The position numbers were made by a program, and so were the translations under genes. Of a stretch of DNA of 64,000 nt, positions 21,397 through 29,874 are shown piece by piece (position 1 is the stretch's first letter; each line of letters begins with the position of its first letter). Source of the DNA: Pseudomonadota bacterium. Its GTDB lineage: Bacteria > Pseudomonadota > Gammaproteobacteria > Pseudomonadales > Oceanobacteraceae. The stretch lies in assembly GCA_030145845.1 (NCBI GenBank), contig JAIXHJ010000005.1:124001-188000 (forward strand). Direction: 5' to 3'. A model generated the notes under the pieces. The model ran no database searches, was not told the DNA's origin, and was given only the letters and a program-made list of their open reading frames with translations.

Positions 21397-23016
21397 ATGA
21401 GCAGACACCTTGCTTCGGATGCCCTGATTATCGGTGGTGGTATTGCCGGAATCGTGACCGCCCTGGAACTGCTGCGCGCCGGGCAATCGGTCATTCTCGC
21501 CGACCGCGACAGCGCAGAGCGTTTTGGTGGGCTGGCACTGTGGGCCTTTGGCGGTATGGCTCTGGTTGATACCCCGCTGCAGCGCAAAATGAACATCCCG
21601 GACTCCCCGCAACGTGCACTGAACGACTGGATACGCTTCGGTGAACTGAATCCTGACGATACCTGGCCCATGCAATGGGCGCGCTATTACGCCGAACATT
21701 CGCGTGCCGAAGTCTATGACTGGCTGCAGCAACAGGGCGTTAAATTCATGCCGGCAGTGAACTGGGTGGAACGCGGACGCTTCGGTGACGGCAACAGCGT
21801 GCCGCGCTATCACATCGTCTGGGGCACCTCGCGTGAACTGGTCCGCTGCCTGATATCCGCGTTGTATCAGGCCAGCCGCGACGGCCGCCTGACCCTGCTG
21901 CACCACCACCGGATCACCGCCCTGGAGCAGCAGAACGGCAGCGTCTGTGGTGCCGTGGGCATCAACGAAGAAACCGGGGAAGATATCCTGTTGCGCGCTG
22001 CGAACGTCGTGATCGCCAGCGGCGGCATCAACGGCAGCCATCAGCAGTGCCGTGCCAACTGGCCTGCAGAGCGGCCCATGCCCAAAACCATGCTCAACGG
22101 TGCCCATCCGTTTGCCGACGGGCAGATGCATCACTGGGTGGCGGACAACTTGCACGCCAGCCTGACCCACACTGGTGAAATGTGGAACTACGCCGCCGGT
22201 TTTCCCCATCCCTATCCGCACTTTGCCGGCCACGGGCTGTCGACGATTCCGTGTAAATCGGCGCTGTGGCTCAATCACCGCGGTGAACGCATTGGTCCAC
22301 AACCACTGGTGACCGGTTTTGATACCCACTGGCTGTGCCAGCAGGTGGCCGCGCAGGAAAAACCCTGGACCTGGCACCTGCTCAACTGGCGTATCGCGCG
22401 CAAAGAATTCGCCATTTCCGGCGCCGAACATAACCAGCGTATCCGCGATAAACAGTTTATCCGCTTCGTGCTGGAAACCCTGACCGGCAACGACCGGCTG
22501 GTAAAACAGATGCAGCGTGAAAGCCCGCACTTTCTGGTCGACGACAGCCTTGCCGGTCTGGCACAACAGATGAACAGCCTGACCCGCTCACACGATATTG
22601 ATGCGGCGGTACTGCAGGCCACGGCCGATGCCTTTGATGCCAACTTCCGTGGCGGCAGCCGGCTGCAGAATGACGATCAGATCCGCCATATCCTGCATGC
22701 CCGGCAGTGGGGACCGGACCGCCTGCGTACCTGCAGACCCGCCCCACTGCAGAAGGCCGGCGCCGGCCCCTTTATCGCCATCCATATGCAGCTGATTACG
22801 CGCAAGAGTCTGGGCGGACTGAAAACCGACCTCAGCAGCCGCGTGCTGGATCAGCATGATCAGCCGCTGCCCGGCCTGTATTGTGTCGGTGAAGCCGCCG
22901 GTTTTGGCGGCGGTGGCGCCAGTGGTAAACGCTCCCTCGAAGGGACGTTCCTGCCCGGCTGCATCATGACCGCGCGGGCCGCTGCACGATCCATTGCACA
23001 TGGCACTGACCACTGA
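21397..23016 (+). CDS. FAD-binding dehydrogenase, ketosteroid-dehydrogenase/fumarate-reductase-like
   Basis: This 539-residue flavoprotein belongs to the FAD_binding_2 group that includes 3-ketosteroid delta-1-dehydrogenase and soluble fumarate reductase. The FAD site is ALIIGGGIAGIVTALELLRAG at residues 9-29 (given as a region), and the C-terminal flavin-contacting segment is [19 protein letters not shown]. No signal peptide or CxxCH is present, so it is cytoplasmic. The substrate is unknown. It is followed after 27 bases by a thiamine-diphosphate enzyme gene, which suggests a shared pathway. Confidence 0.82.
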   Translation: MSRHLASDALIIGGGIAGIVTALELLRAGQSVILADRDSAERFGGLALWAFGGMALVDTPLQRKMNIPDSPQRALNDWIRFGELNPDDTWPMQWARYYAEHSRAEVYDWLQQQGVKFMPAVNWVERGRFGDGNSVPRYHIVWGTSRELVRCLISALYQASRDGRLTLLHHHRITALEQQNGSVCGAVGINEETGEDILLRAANVVIASGGINGSHQQCRANWPAERPMPKTMLNGAHPFADGQMHHWVADNLHASLTHTGEMWNYAAGFPHPYPHFAGHGLSTIPCKSALWLNHRGERIGPQPLVTGFDTHWLCQQVAAQEKPWTWHLLNWRIARKEFAISGAEHNQRIRDKQFIRFVLETLTGNDRLVKQMQRESPHFLVDDSLAGLAQQMNSLTRSHDIDAAVLQATADAFDANFRGGSRLQNDDQIRHILHARQWGPDRLRTCRPAPLQKAGAGPFIAIHMQLITRKSLGGLKTDLSSRVLDQHDQPLPGLYCVGEAAGFGGGGASGKRSLEGTFLPGCIMTARAAARSIAHGTDH

Positions 23017-23043
23017 ACACCTACTGAGCTGAGGAGAATAACA

Positions 23044-24702
23044 ATGCCCAACGGCGCACAGGCTCTGATGAAAACCCTCGCCGATGCCGGACTCGAGGTC
23101 TGCTTTACCAATCCCGGCACCAGCGAAATGCACTTTGTGGCTGCCCTCGACAGCGAACCGCGCATGCGTGCCGTTCTGGCACTGTTCGAAGGCGTTGCCA
23201 CCGGTGCTGCCGATGGCTATGCACGCATGGCCGATAAACCGGCTGCCACCCTGCTGCACCTCGGCTGCGGCCTTGGTAATGGTCTCGCCAACCTGCATAA
23301 CGCGCGCAAAGGCAAAGTGCCGGTGGTGAATATTGTCGGAGATCACGCCACCTATCACGTGCAATATGATGCTCAGCTGCAGTCGGATATTGAAACCGTG
23401 GCGCGCAACGTCTCGCCCGGTTTTGTGCGCACCGCCAGCAGCACGGCGACACTGTGCGAAGACGCCGCCGCCGCCATCAGCGCCGCCCGCGGCCTGCCCG
23501 GTCAGGTCGCAACCCTGATTCTGCCGGCCGATGTATCCTGGGGCGACGGCGGTGTGCCCTGTGCCGTGCCGGCGCAGACCGCTGCGCCACTGGCGGATGA
23601 CGATACCCTGCGCGCCGTTGCAGCCAGCATCCGTTCCGGACGCCGGGTCGCGCTGCTGCTTGGCGGCCGCGCCCTGCGCGAACCGGCGCTGGTCGCCGCC
23701 GCCAGAATCGCCGCCCACAATGGTGTGCGCCTGCTGGCCGAAACCTTTCCCACCCGTATCGAACGCGGCGCCGGACTGCCGGCGGTGGAGCGCATTGCCT
23801 ATCTGGCGGAACTGGCCGCGATTCAGCTGGCCGACATTGATGACCTGATTCTGGTGGACAGCAAGGCACCGGTTTCATTCTTTGCCTACCCCGGTAAACC
23901 GAGCTACCTGGTACCGGACTCCTGCACCCTGCACACCCTGGCCAGCCCGCATCAGGATGCCGCCGCCAGTCTGGAAAAACTGGTGACGGTACTGGGGGCG
24001 GACAAAGCCTCACCGGCTATTCAGCCTGCCCGGCGGCCCGGTGCCCCCAAAGGCCGGCTGACGGCACCCAAGGTCTGCAAAGCCATCGGCCATTACCTGC
24101 CGGATAACGCCATTATTGTCGACGAATCCATCACCTCCGGGCTGATGCTGAATGTCCTCACCGAAGGTGCCCCACGCCACGATATGATCACGCTCACCGG
24201 TGGTGCCATCGGTCAGGGACTGCCGAATGCCGTCGGTGCTGCCGTCGCCTGCCCTGAGCGCCCGGTGATTGCACTGATCGGCGACGGTACTGCCATGTAC
24301 ACCATCCAGTCGCTGTGGACCATGGCACGTGAACAGCTGGATGTCACCGCCGTCATTTTCAACAATGCCTCCTACTCCATTCTCAACGTTGAGCTGGAAC
24401 GGGTGGGAGCGGCATCCGCCGGCGACAAAGCAAAATCCCAGCTCGACCTGCACGGTCCGGTGCTCGACTTTGCCCGTCTCGGTCAGGGCATGGGCGTTCA
24501 TTCCGTGTCGGTCAGCAGTGCGGAAGAATTCAGTAAAGCCCTGCAATACGCACTGAATAATCCGGGGCCGCACCTGATTGAAGCCATGGTGCCGGAATCC
24601 ATGAACCGGACCAAACGCCGTATCCTGCCATGGATGCTGCGCTCACTGCCCAGCCTGCCGCTGGCGGTCAGCCGGGCACTGAAGAAAAAAATAGCGCCCT
24701 GA
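23044..24702 (+). CDS. Thiamine-diphosphate enzyme, acetolactate-synthase large-subunit-like
   Basis: This 552-residue protein has the three-domain ThDP fold: the PYR domain with the conserved Glu49 (LFEGVATGAADGYARM), a central domain, and the PP domain with the metal-ThDP motif starting GDGTAMYTIQSLW and ending IFNNASY. It resembles IlvB-type decarboxylases/synthases, but no small regulatory subunit is nearby, so branched-chain synthesis is doubtful. GAGGAG precedes the ATG. It probably works with the upstream FAD dehydrogenase in an uncharacterised catabolic or detoxifying route. Confidence 0.82.
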   Translation: MPNGAQALMKTLADAGLEVCFTNPGTSEMHFVAALDSEPRMRAVLALFEGVATGAADGYARMADKPAATLLHLGCGLGNGLANLHNARKGKVPVVNIVGDHATYHVQYDAQLQSDIETVARNVSPGFVRTASSTATLCEDAAAAISAARGLPGQVATLILPADVSWGDGGVPCAVPAQTAAPLADDDTLRAVAASIRSGRRVALLLGGRALREPALVAAARIAAHNGVRLLAETFPTRIERGAGLPAVERIAYLAELAAIQLADIDDLILVDSKAPVSFFAYPGKPSYLVPDSCTLHTLASPHQDAAASLEKLVTVLGADKASPAIQPARRPGAPKGRLTAPKVCKAIGHYLPDNAIIVDESITSGLMLNVLTEGAPRHDMITLTGGAIGQGLPNAVGAAVACPERPVIALIGDGTAMYTIQSLWTMAREQLDVTAVIFNNASYSILNVELERVGAASAGDKAKSQLDLHGPVLDFARLGQGMGVHSVSVSSAEEFSKALQYALNNPGPHLIEAMVPESMNRTKRRILPWMLRSLPSLPLAVSRALKKKIAP

Positions 24703-24714
24703 ACCAGCAATAAT

Positions 24715-24742
24715 AAAAAAGGCTCTGAAAAGAGCCTTTTTC
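24715..24742. terminator. Bidirectional terminator
   Basis: AAAAGGCTCT and AGAGCCTTTT pair around GAAA. It separates the ThDP enzyme gene from the convergent lipoprotein gene. Confidence 0.9.
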
Positions 24743-24773
24743 TTGTTTGCACCGAAAGAGATAAGGGTGCCGT

Positions 24774-25676
24774 TCAGATGGACTGATCCATCCTCTGCTG
24801 CCATTGTTCACCCTCTGTGCTGATATTCTGCTGCATCCGCTGCCAGTATTTTTTCAGCCCGGCAAAGGTATCATCCTTCAGTCTGGTCAGCCGCTGTGTC
24901 ACCCGCTCAAGAGTGGTGAAACTGCCGGCAACCGCCTGCGGATCAGCCTCATCCAGCTGCTCACTGCTGGCATCCAGTTCATCCACGGAAGTCTGCAGCA
25001 GCTGCCGGTCCCCGGCACTGGCCTCTGGATGATCATCCAGCTGTTGCTGCAGATATTCGGACAGAGCATCCAGCTGCTGTTGCAGTTTTGCACTGTAGTC
25101 CTGCACCATTTCCTCCGCGTTTTCCCGTGCGGATTCCGACATCGCATCCAGTTTTTCGGCCAGTGCCTGCATCTGTTCTGACCAGTCTGCAGACGACTGG
25201 CCGAAACGGCTGCCCAGACGTTCCGTCAGCTGATCCAGCTGGCCCATAAACTGATGGAAAAGCGATGGATTTTCCAGCGACTCCCGGGTTGCCGGAAAAT
25301 CCACCCGCCACTGCTCATCCGTTTTATTCAGATAGGTGGTCAGTTCACGGGCATGCTCCGCCTCGCGGTCCAGCCCTGTTATGCTGGTTGCCACTTCAGC
25401 ATGTGTGCCATCAATCGTGATCCGTCCGAAGGAAATGCTCACCTGCTGCCAGTCCTTATCCTGCAGCAGCAGCGGCTCACTGACATCCGACAGCTCAGCC
25501 AGCGCATCAGTGTCCTGATGTTTAACCGCCTGCCAGAAGCCTTCCGCCACCTCCTGCGGGGTAGCCGGCGCCATACAGGCACTTAATGCAGAGAGCAGCA
25601 GCATCAGCAGCGGCAGTCTGAAAAACCGGGTCAGCATCCGGTTATCTCTGTTTATGATCGTTTTTACCGGCTTCAT
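24774..25676 (-). CDS. Predicted lipoprotein with helical C-terminal region, function unknown
   Basis: The product has up to 300 residues with a signal peptide and lipobox LSAC near residue 34. The first 100 residues after it look like a small NTF2-like (DUF4878-type) domain (QEVAEGFWQAVKHQDTDALA, ITGL). The remainder is highly helical and rich in Gln, Glu and Leu (KLQQQLDALSEYLQQQLDDH), likely a coiled coil. The ATG overlaps the stop of the upstream gene by 4 bases. A second ATG at 25637 with AGAGA upstream gives a more normal signal peptide and may be the true start. I do not recognise a function. Confidence 0.7.
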   Translation of the reverse strand: MKPVKTIINRDNRMLTRFFRLPLLMLLLSALSACMAPATPQEVAEGFWQAVKHQDTDALAELSDVSEPLLLQDKDWQQVSISFGRITIDGTHAEVATSITGLDREAEHARELTTYLNKTDEQWRVDFPATRESLENPSLFHQFMGQLDQLTERLGSRFGQSSADWSEQMQALAEKLDAMSESARENAEEMVQDYSAKLQQQLDALSEYLQQQLDDHPEASAGDRQLLQTSVDELDASSEQLDEADPQAVAGSFTTLERVTQRLTRLKDDTFAGLKKYWQRMQQNISTEGEQWQQRMDQSI

Positions 25677-26260
25677 TTTTTGCCACCAGTTAGCTCATCG
25701 CGGCGGCTGATATAACGGCGGTTTTCTTCATTCAGTTGACGTTCGTAGTCGTTATACGCCCGGTCAGTCTGGTCCCTGAGCGCACCTTTCATTGCGCGGA
25801 TGCGTTCTTCTTTCCCTTCGCGGCCGGCCTGATGGCGGAAATCATCGCGGTTTTTATCCAGCCGACGCTGCAATACTTCTTCCAGCGCAAAAATCCGCCG
25901 CTGATGATCTTCATCCAGCTGCTGCAGTTGCTGCTGCCTGGCTTTGGGCAGATGACCGTATGCATAGCCCCGGCTTTTGCCATTCCCCTTATCATGCGCA
26001 GCATATCTGTCTTTTTTATACGCTCTGTAATCACCATCATTATCCCGTCTGTATCTGCTGCTGCCGCTGTCATCTTCAAGGCCGGCCTGACGGCGCGCTT
26101 CTTTACGTGCGGCTTCGGCGGTGCGGTCAATAATGTCACCGATAATCTGTTCTATCAGTTCCTCGCCAGCACTGTTGCCACGGTTATCTGCCAGCGCAGG
26201 CTGCGCCATAAACAGGACGGCGGGTAAAAAAAGAACGGCAAACAAAGGGGATTTATGCAT
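25673..26260 (-). CDS. Exported, highly charged coiled-coil protein, function unknown
   Basis: The product has 195 residues with a signal peptide ending ...AQPALA, and the mature part begins DNRGNSAGEEL. After a helix with repeated Glu/Ile residues, most of the protein is a charged coiled coil with many Arg, Glu, Asp and Gln residues. ATG 26260 is chosen because GGAG lies 7 bases upstream and the signal peptide follows directly. The gene is translationally coupled to the lipoprotein gene, so the two products probably act together at the envelope. No known family was recognised. Confidence 0.7.
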   Translation of the reverse strand: MHKSPLFAVLFLPAVLFMAQPALADNRGNSAGEELIEQIIGDIIDRTAEAARKEARRQAGLEDDSGSSRYRRDNDGDYRAYKKDRYAAHDKGNGKSRGYAYGHLPKARQQQLQQLDEDHQRRIFALEEVLQRRLDKNRDDFRHQAGREGKEERIRAMKGALRDQTDRAYNDYERQLNEENRRYISRRDELTGGKK

Positions 26261-26446
26261 GGTTTTCTCCGTTATTCTGTCGGCGGCGCACACTATCACA
26301 GCCGCCATGGCAGAACTGTGAGACAGGTGGCATCCTCTGCCGTGAACAGACACGCACAGCAGCTGTCTGTACGACAGTGCTGCTACGGATTTATATCCCG
26401 CCGATAAGGCGCGTCAGAAGAACAAAGAAATCTGTGGTGGGAGATG

Positions 26447-27325
26447 TCAGAGACGCTGCACATCCACAGACACATTCAGCAGTGGCTGTTCACCACCACC
26501 AAAAATCACCCCGCACAGTGGTGTCACGTCGAAATAATCACGGCCCCAGGCGGTAATGATGTGCTGTTCACCGGCCATACAGTTATTGGTCGGATCAAAT
26601 TCAAACCAGCCTTCACCGGGGGCATAAACCGACAGCCAGGCGTGACTGGCATCGGCGCCGACCATTTTTTCCTGGCCCGGTGGCGGCAGGGTTTCCAGAT
26701 AGCCGGACACGTATTTCGCAGCATAACCGAGTGCCCGCAGACAGCCGATCTGCAGATGGGCAAAATCCTGACAGACCCCTTCGCGGCTGGCCAGTACATC
26801 TTCCACCGGCGTGGCAATGGTGGTGGATTCCGGTGAATATTTAAAATCACGGAAAATTGCCTGGGTCAGTTCCAGTACAGCCTTAAGCAGGGTTTTTTCT
26901 GCGCTGAAAAAAGGCGCGGCATAGTCACGCAGCGCATCAATGGTTTTAACCGCCGGCGAATCCAGCAGAAATTCCCGTGCCAGCAGAGTTTCAGTATCCG
27001 TGGCACTCCACATCATTTCTTTTGCCTGACTGCAGGTGGCGCCCAGATCGAGATCCATCATGCTCAGCTGCTCGCGGGTTTCCACGTCAGAGGTGGCAAT
27101 AATTTTCAGCGTTTTATGCGGCTGATGAATTTCAAAATGATGTGCCCAGTTGCCGTAATAATCTTCCCGCCGCACGTTGAATGTAGTGCCGGGCAGAATA
27201 TCAATATGGCTGCTTAAACACTGCTGACGGCGGCTGTTACGCGGCATCAGGTGAGCCATGTTATAGCAGTGGGAAACGCGGCCGGCATACTGGTATTCGG
27301 TGATATGTTTAATGCGGTAGCGCAT
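26447..27325 (-). CDS. Transglutaminase-like cysteine protease, last gene of the ATP-grasp/alpha-E operon
   Basis: This 292-residue protein has the N-terminal bacterial transglutaminase-like region (RYRIKHITEYQYAGRV) and a transglutaminase core with the triad Cys185 (GVCQDFAHLQ), His228 (DASHAWLSVY) and Asp244 (FEFDPTNN). Such proteins cleave or transfer peptide or isopeptide bonds. There is no signal peptide, so it is cytoplasmic. Its start overlaps the stop of the upstream ATP-grasp/alpha-E fusion by one base. It likely trims or links what the ATP-grasp enzymes make; the substrate is unknown. Confidence 0.9.
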   Translation of the reverse strand: MRYRIKHITEYQYAGRVSHCYNMAHLMPRNSRRQQCLSSHIDILPGTTFNVRREDYYGNWAHHFEIHQPHKTLKIIATSDVETREQLSMMDLDLGATCSQAKEMMWSATDTETLLAREFLLDSPAVKTIDALRDYAAPFFSAEKTLLKAVLELTQAIFRDFKYSPESTTIATPVEDVLASREGVCQDFAHLQIGCLRALGYAAKYVSGYLETLPPPGQEKMVGADASHAWLSVYAPGEGWFEFDPTNNCMAGEQHIITAWGRDYFDVTPLCGVIFGGGEQPLLNVSVDVQRL

Positions 27326-29841
27326 CAGAGTATCTCCATGGAATTGCGTACCAGCTGATGCGAGGCTTCGCGGTGGTCAAAGTATTTATCGGTGATCTGG
27401 TCACTGAGTTCCGCCAGCAGGGTAAAGCAGCGTTCCATTGCCTCAGCCAGCTGTACGCGCTGCGTTTCCTGCGGCTGACAGAAGTCTTTCAGCGGTGTCA
27501 GTTTCACCAGCACTTCGACCTGCATCAGAGTGCGTTCTTCTTCGCTCAGTTCATGCAGCACCCGCGCCGGATGCGGCAGGGCTCTGAGGTATTCGGCCAG
27601 GTGATCCAGCTGATACATCAGCGACCGCGGATTGCTGCTGTCGAGCAGAATCAGATCAAGACTGGTTTCCACACTCATCAGTCCGCGGTAACGGCGGCGG
27701 TAGCTGATCAGGGTTTCCATGGTCAACAGCAGTGCTTCCGCCAGCCGGTTCTGTTCCGGCTCATTCAGCACAGGTACCAGCAAGCCACCGACGGCGGTGT
27801 TGATCTGCTGTGCGCGTTCCAGACGGCGTCCCAGTTCCATAAAGCGCCAGCCGAAACTGCGGTTCATACTTTCCTGAGTCAGGCCGGCAAACGCCATCAG
27901 TGCCGTCACCAGCGGGTCCAGCACTTCTTCCGGCGCCGACCAGCGGCTGCTGCTCAGCTCCTGCGGCAGGCGCCGCAGGGCATCGCGGATATCGTTAATA
28001 ATGCGGAAGGTATCGGATGACAGCAGTTCCTTCGCCTGATCGGCGCAGAACAGCATGGCGTTCAGACTGCTGGCAATGCTGTTGCTGACGGTACCGTTTT
28101 CGATCCACAGATCGAGCTGATCGTCAGCACTCAGGCCTTCGGCCGGAATCAGCGCGGCCATTTTCTGCAGTGTGCCGAGCAGATACTGTTTTACTGCCGG
28201 GCTGGCCGGCGATTCACTGCTGAACTGAATAAAGGTCGTGCGCAGCAGACGCAGCGTGGCTTCGGCCCGGTCGGCATAACGTCCCATCCAGAACAGGTTT
28301 TCCACCACCCGGCTGGGCAGGCTGACCGATTCGGCTTCCCGCATGACCGTCACTTCTTCCGCCTGCTCGCTGGCCAGCGTGCGTTCGGCTTCGGAATCGA
28401 CGATCCAGGTATCTTTACTGCGCGCCCCGGCCTGACTGGCAATCACAAAGCTGTTTTCGCTGTCACCGACGCGCGTCAGGCCGCCCGGCATCAGGCTGTA
28501 TGAAGAGCCGGTAGCCACCGCATAGGTCCGCAGGATTGACGGTCTGGGCGCCAGCGAGTTGTCCGCTTCCAGCGCCGGCAGGTGGGAGGCAATCATGGCC
28601 GGCTGCGCCACATACTGCATCGGATTCGCTGTGATCTCTGCCTTCAGCTGCTCAAGTCCGGCATCATCCAGTTCTCCGGCACGCACACTGCGCGAACCAG
28701 GACTGCGGTAAACCGGCTTGATCACCAGATCGCGCAGGTTAGCGAGTACATACTCTTTATCCTGCGATTCGGCACACCACCAGGTCTGCACTGATGGCAG
28801 ACGCAGCTCCCGCCCGAGCAGAGCCCGGGCAATCTCCGGCATATAACGCAGGAATACCGGGTTCTCCAGAATGCCGGAGCCCAGCGGGTTGGCCACCACC
28901 AGATTGCCGGCACGCACGACTTCCAGTAACCCGGCCACACCGAGACGGGAATCGGCACGCAGTTCCACCGGATCACAGAACCAGTCGTCCACCCGGCGGA
29001 ACAGCACATCGACCCGTTTCAGGCCATCCAGCGACTTCATCCACAGAAAGCCGTTACGTACCATCAGGTCATCACTCTGTACCAGAGGGAAGCCGAGATA
29101 GTTCGCCATGTAAGCGTGTTCGAAATAGGTTTCGTTGTGCGGCCCCGGCGTCAGCAGCACGGCGCGGGCATGGGAACGGTTAGGCGACAGGCTCAGCAAT
29201 TTACTGCGCAGACGCTGGAAAAAGGCCGACAGGCGGTGCACATTGCTGTCGCGGAACAGGCTGGGAAATACGCGCGACATCACAGTGCGGTTTTCCAGCG
29301 CATAGCCGGCACCGGACGGTGACTGGGTACGGTCACCCAGTACCATCAGCTCCCCCCCCGGCGCCCGGATCAGATCCACGGCATGCAGGATCAGATCCTG
29401 TTCACCGGGCAGCTGAATGCCATGACAGGCACGCAGAAAACCACGGTGACAGAACAAAGCTTCCGGTGGGATCACGCCGCTTTTCAGCAGTGTGCGCTCG
29501 CCGTAAATATCGCGCAGCAGCAGGTTGAACAGCTCCGAGCGTTCCAGCAGGCCACTTTCCGCATCCGCCCAGACTTCACTGGCGATGATGTTCGGCACCA
29601 GATCGAGATTCCAGGTGGCGGACTCGCCGGTGCTGTCACCATAGATGTTATAGGTGGCACCGTCGTCACGCAGAATGCGCAGGGCTTTCTGCTGACGACC
29701 GGCCATATCGCCCAGCCCGTGCAGGCTGTCGAGCACATAGTGCCAGTGCGGCCGTAACTGGCCATCACCGGCAATAATTTCATCATGGCGGCTGTCGCTG
29801 GCCGGATAAAGCCACTCCGGACGCAGTTCACTGGTGTTCAT
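27325..29841 (-). CDS. Circularly permuted ATP-grasp / alpha-E fusion protein
   Basis: This 838-residue protein fuses a circularly permuted ATP-grasp domain (about residues 1-480, with RTYAVATGSSYSLMPGGLTRVG and SKDTWIVDSEAE; only short parts quoted) to an alpha-E helical domain (about 510-838, opening LPSRVVENLFWMGRYADRAE). ATP-grasp enzymes join a carboxylate to an amine with ATP; alpha-E is of unknown function and always travels with them. It is the second such pair in this operon, the other being two separate proteins. It sits 33 bases after the large transglutaminase gene. Confidence 0.9.
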   Translation of the reverse strand: MNTSELRPEWLYPASDSRHDEIIAGDGQLRPHWHYVLDSLHGLGDMAGRQQKALRILRDDGATYNIYGDSTGESATWNLDLVPNIIASEVWADAESGLLERSELFNLLLRDIYGERTLLKSGVIPPEALFCHRGFLRACHGIQLPGEQDLILHAVDLIRAPGGELMVLGDRTQSPSGAGYALENRTVMSRVFPSLFRDSNVHRLSAFFQRLRSKLLSLSPNRSHARAVLLTPGPHNETYFEHAYMANYLGFPLVQSDDLMVRNGFLWMKSLDGLKRVDVLFRRVDDWFCDPVELRADSRLGVAGLLEVVRAGNLVVANPLGSGILENPVFLRYMPEIARALLGRELRLPSVQTWWCAESQDKEYVLANLRDLVIKPVYRSPGSRSVRAGELDDAGLEQLKAEITANPMQYVAQPAMIASHLPALEADNSLAPRPSILRTYAVATGSSYSLMPGGLTRVGDSENSFVIASQAGARSKDTWIVDSEAERTLASEQAEEVTVMREAESVSLPSRVVENLFWMGRYADRAEATLRLLRTTFIQFSSESPASPAVKQYLLGTLQKMAALIPAEGLSADDQLDLWIENGTVSNSIASSLNAMLFCADQAKELLSSDTFRIINDIRDALRRLPQELSSSRWSAPEEVLDPLVTALMAFAGLTQESMNRSFGWRFMELGRRLERAQQINTAVGGLLVPVLNEPEQNRLAEALLLTMETLISYRRRYRGLMSVETSLDLILLDSSNPRSLMYQLDHLAEYLRALPHPARVLHELSEEERTLMQVEVLVKLTPLKDFCQPQETQRVQLAEAMERCFTLLAELSDQITDKYFDHREASHQLVRNSMEIL

Positions 29842-29874
29842 TAATTAAGCTACCTTACGCAGAAGCCCGCTATT

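Noticed and set aside
21367-22566. 399-residue minus-strand frame opposite the FAD dehydrogenase gene
   Set aside because: It is antisense to a clear FAD-binding enzyme and shows no domain or start signal of its own.
22588-23718. 376-residue minus-strand frame opposite the dehydrogenase/ThDP genes
   Set aside because: It straddles two real genes on the other strand and is Gly/Ala/Gln-rich shadow sequence.
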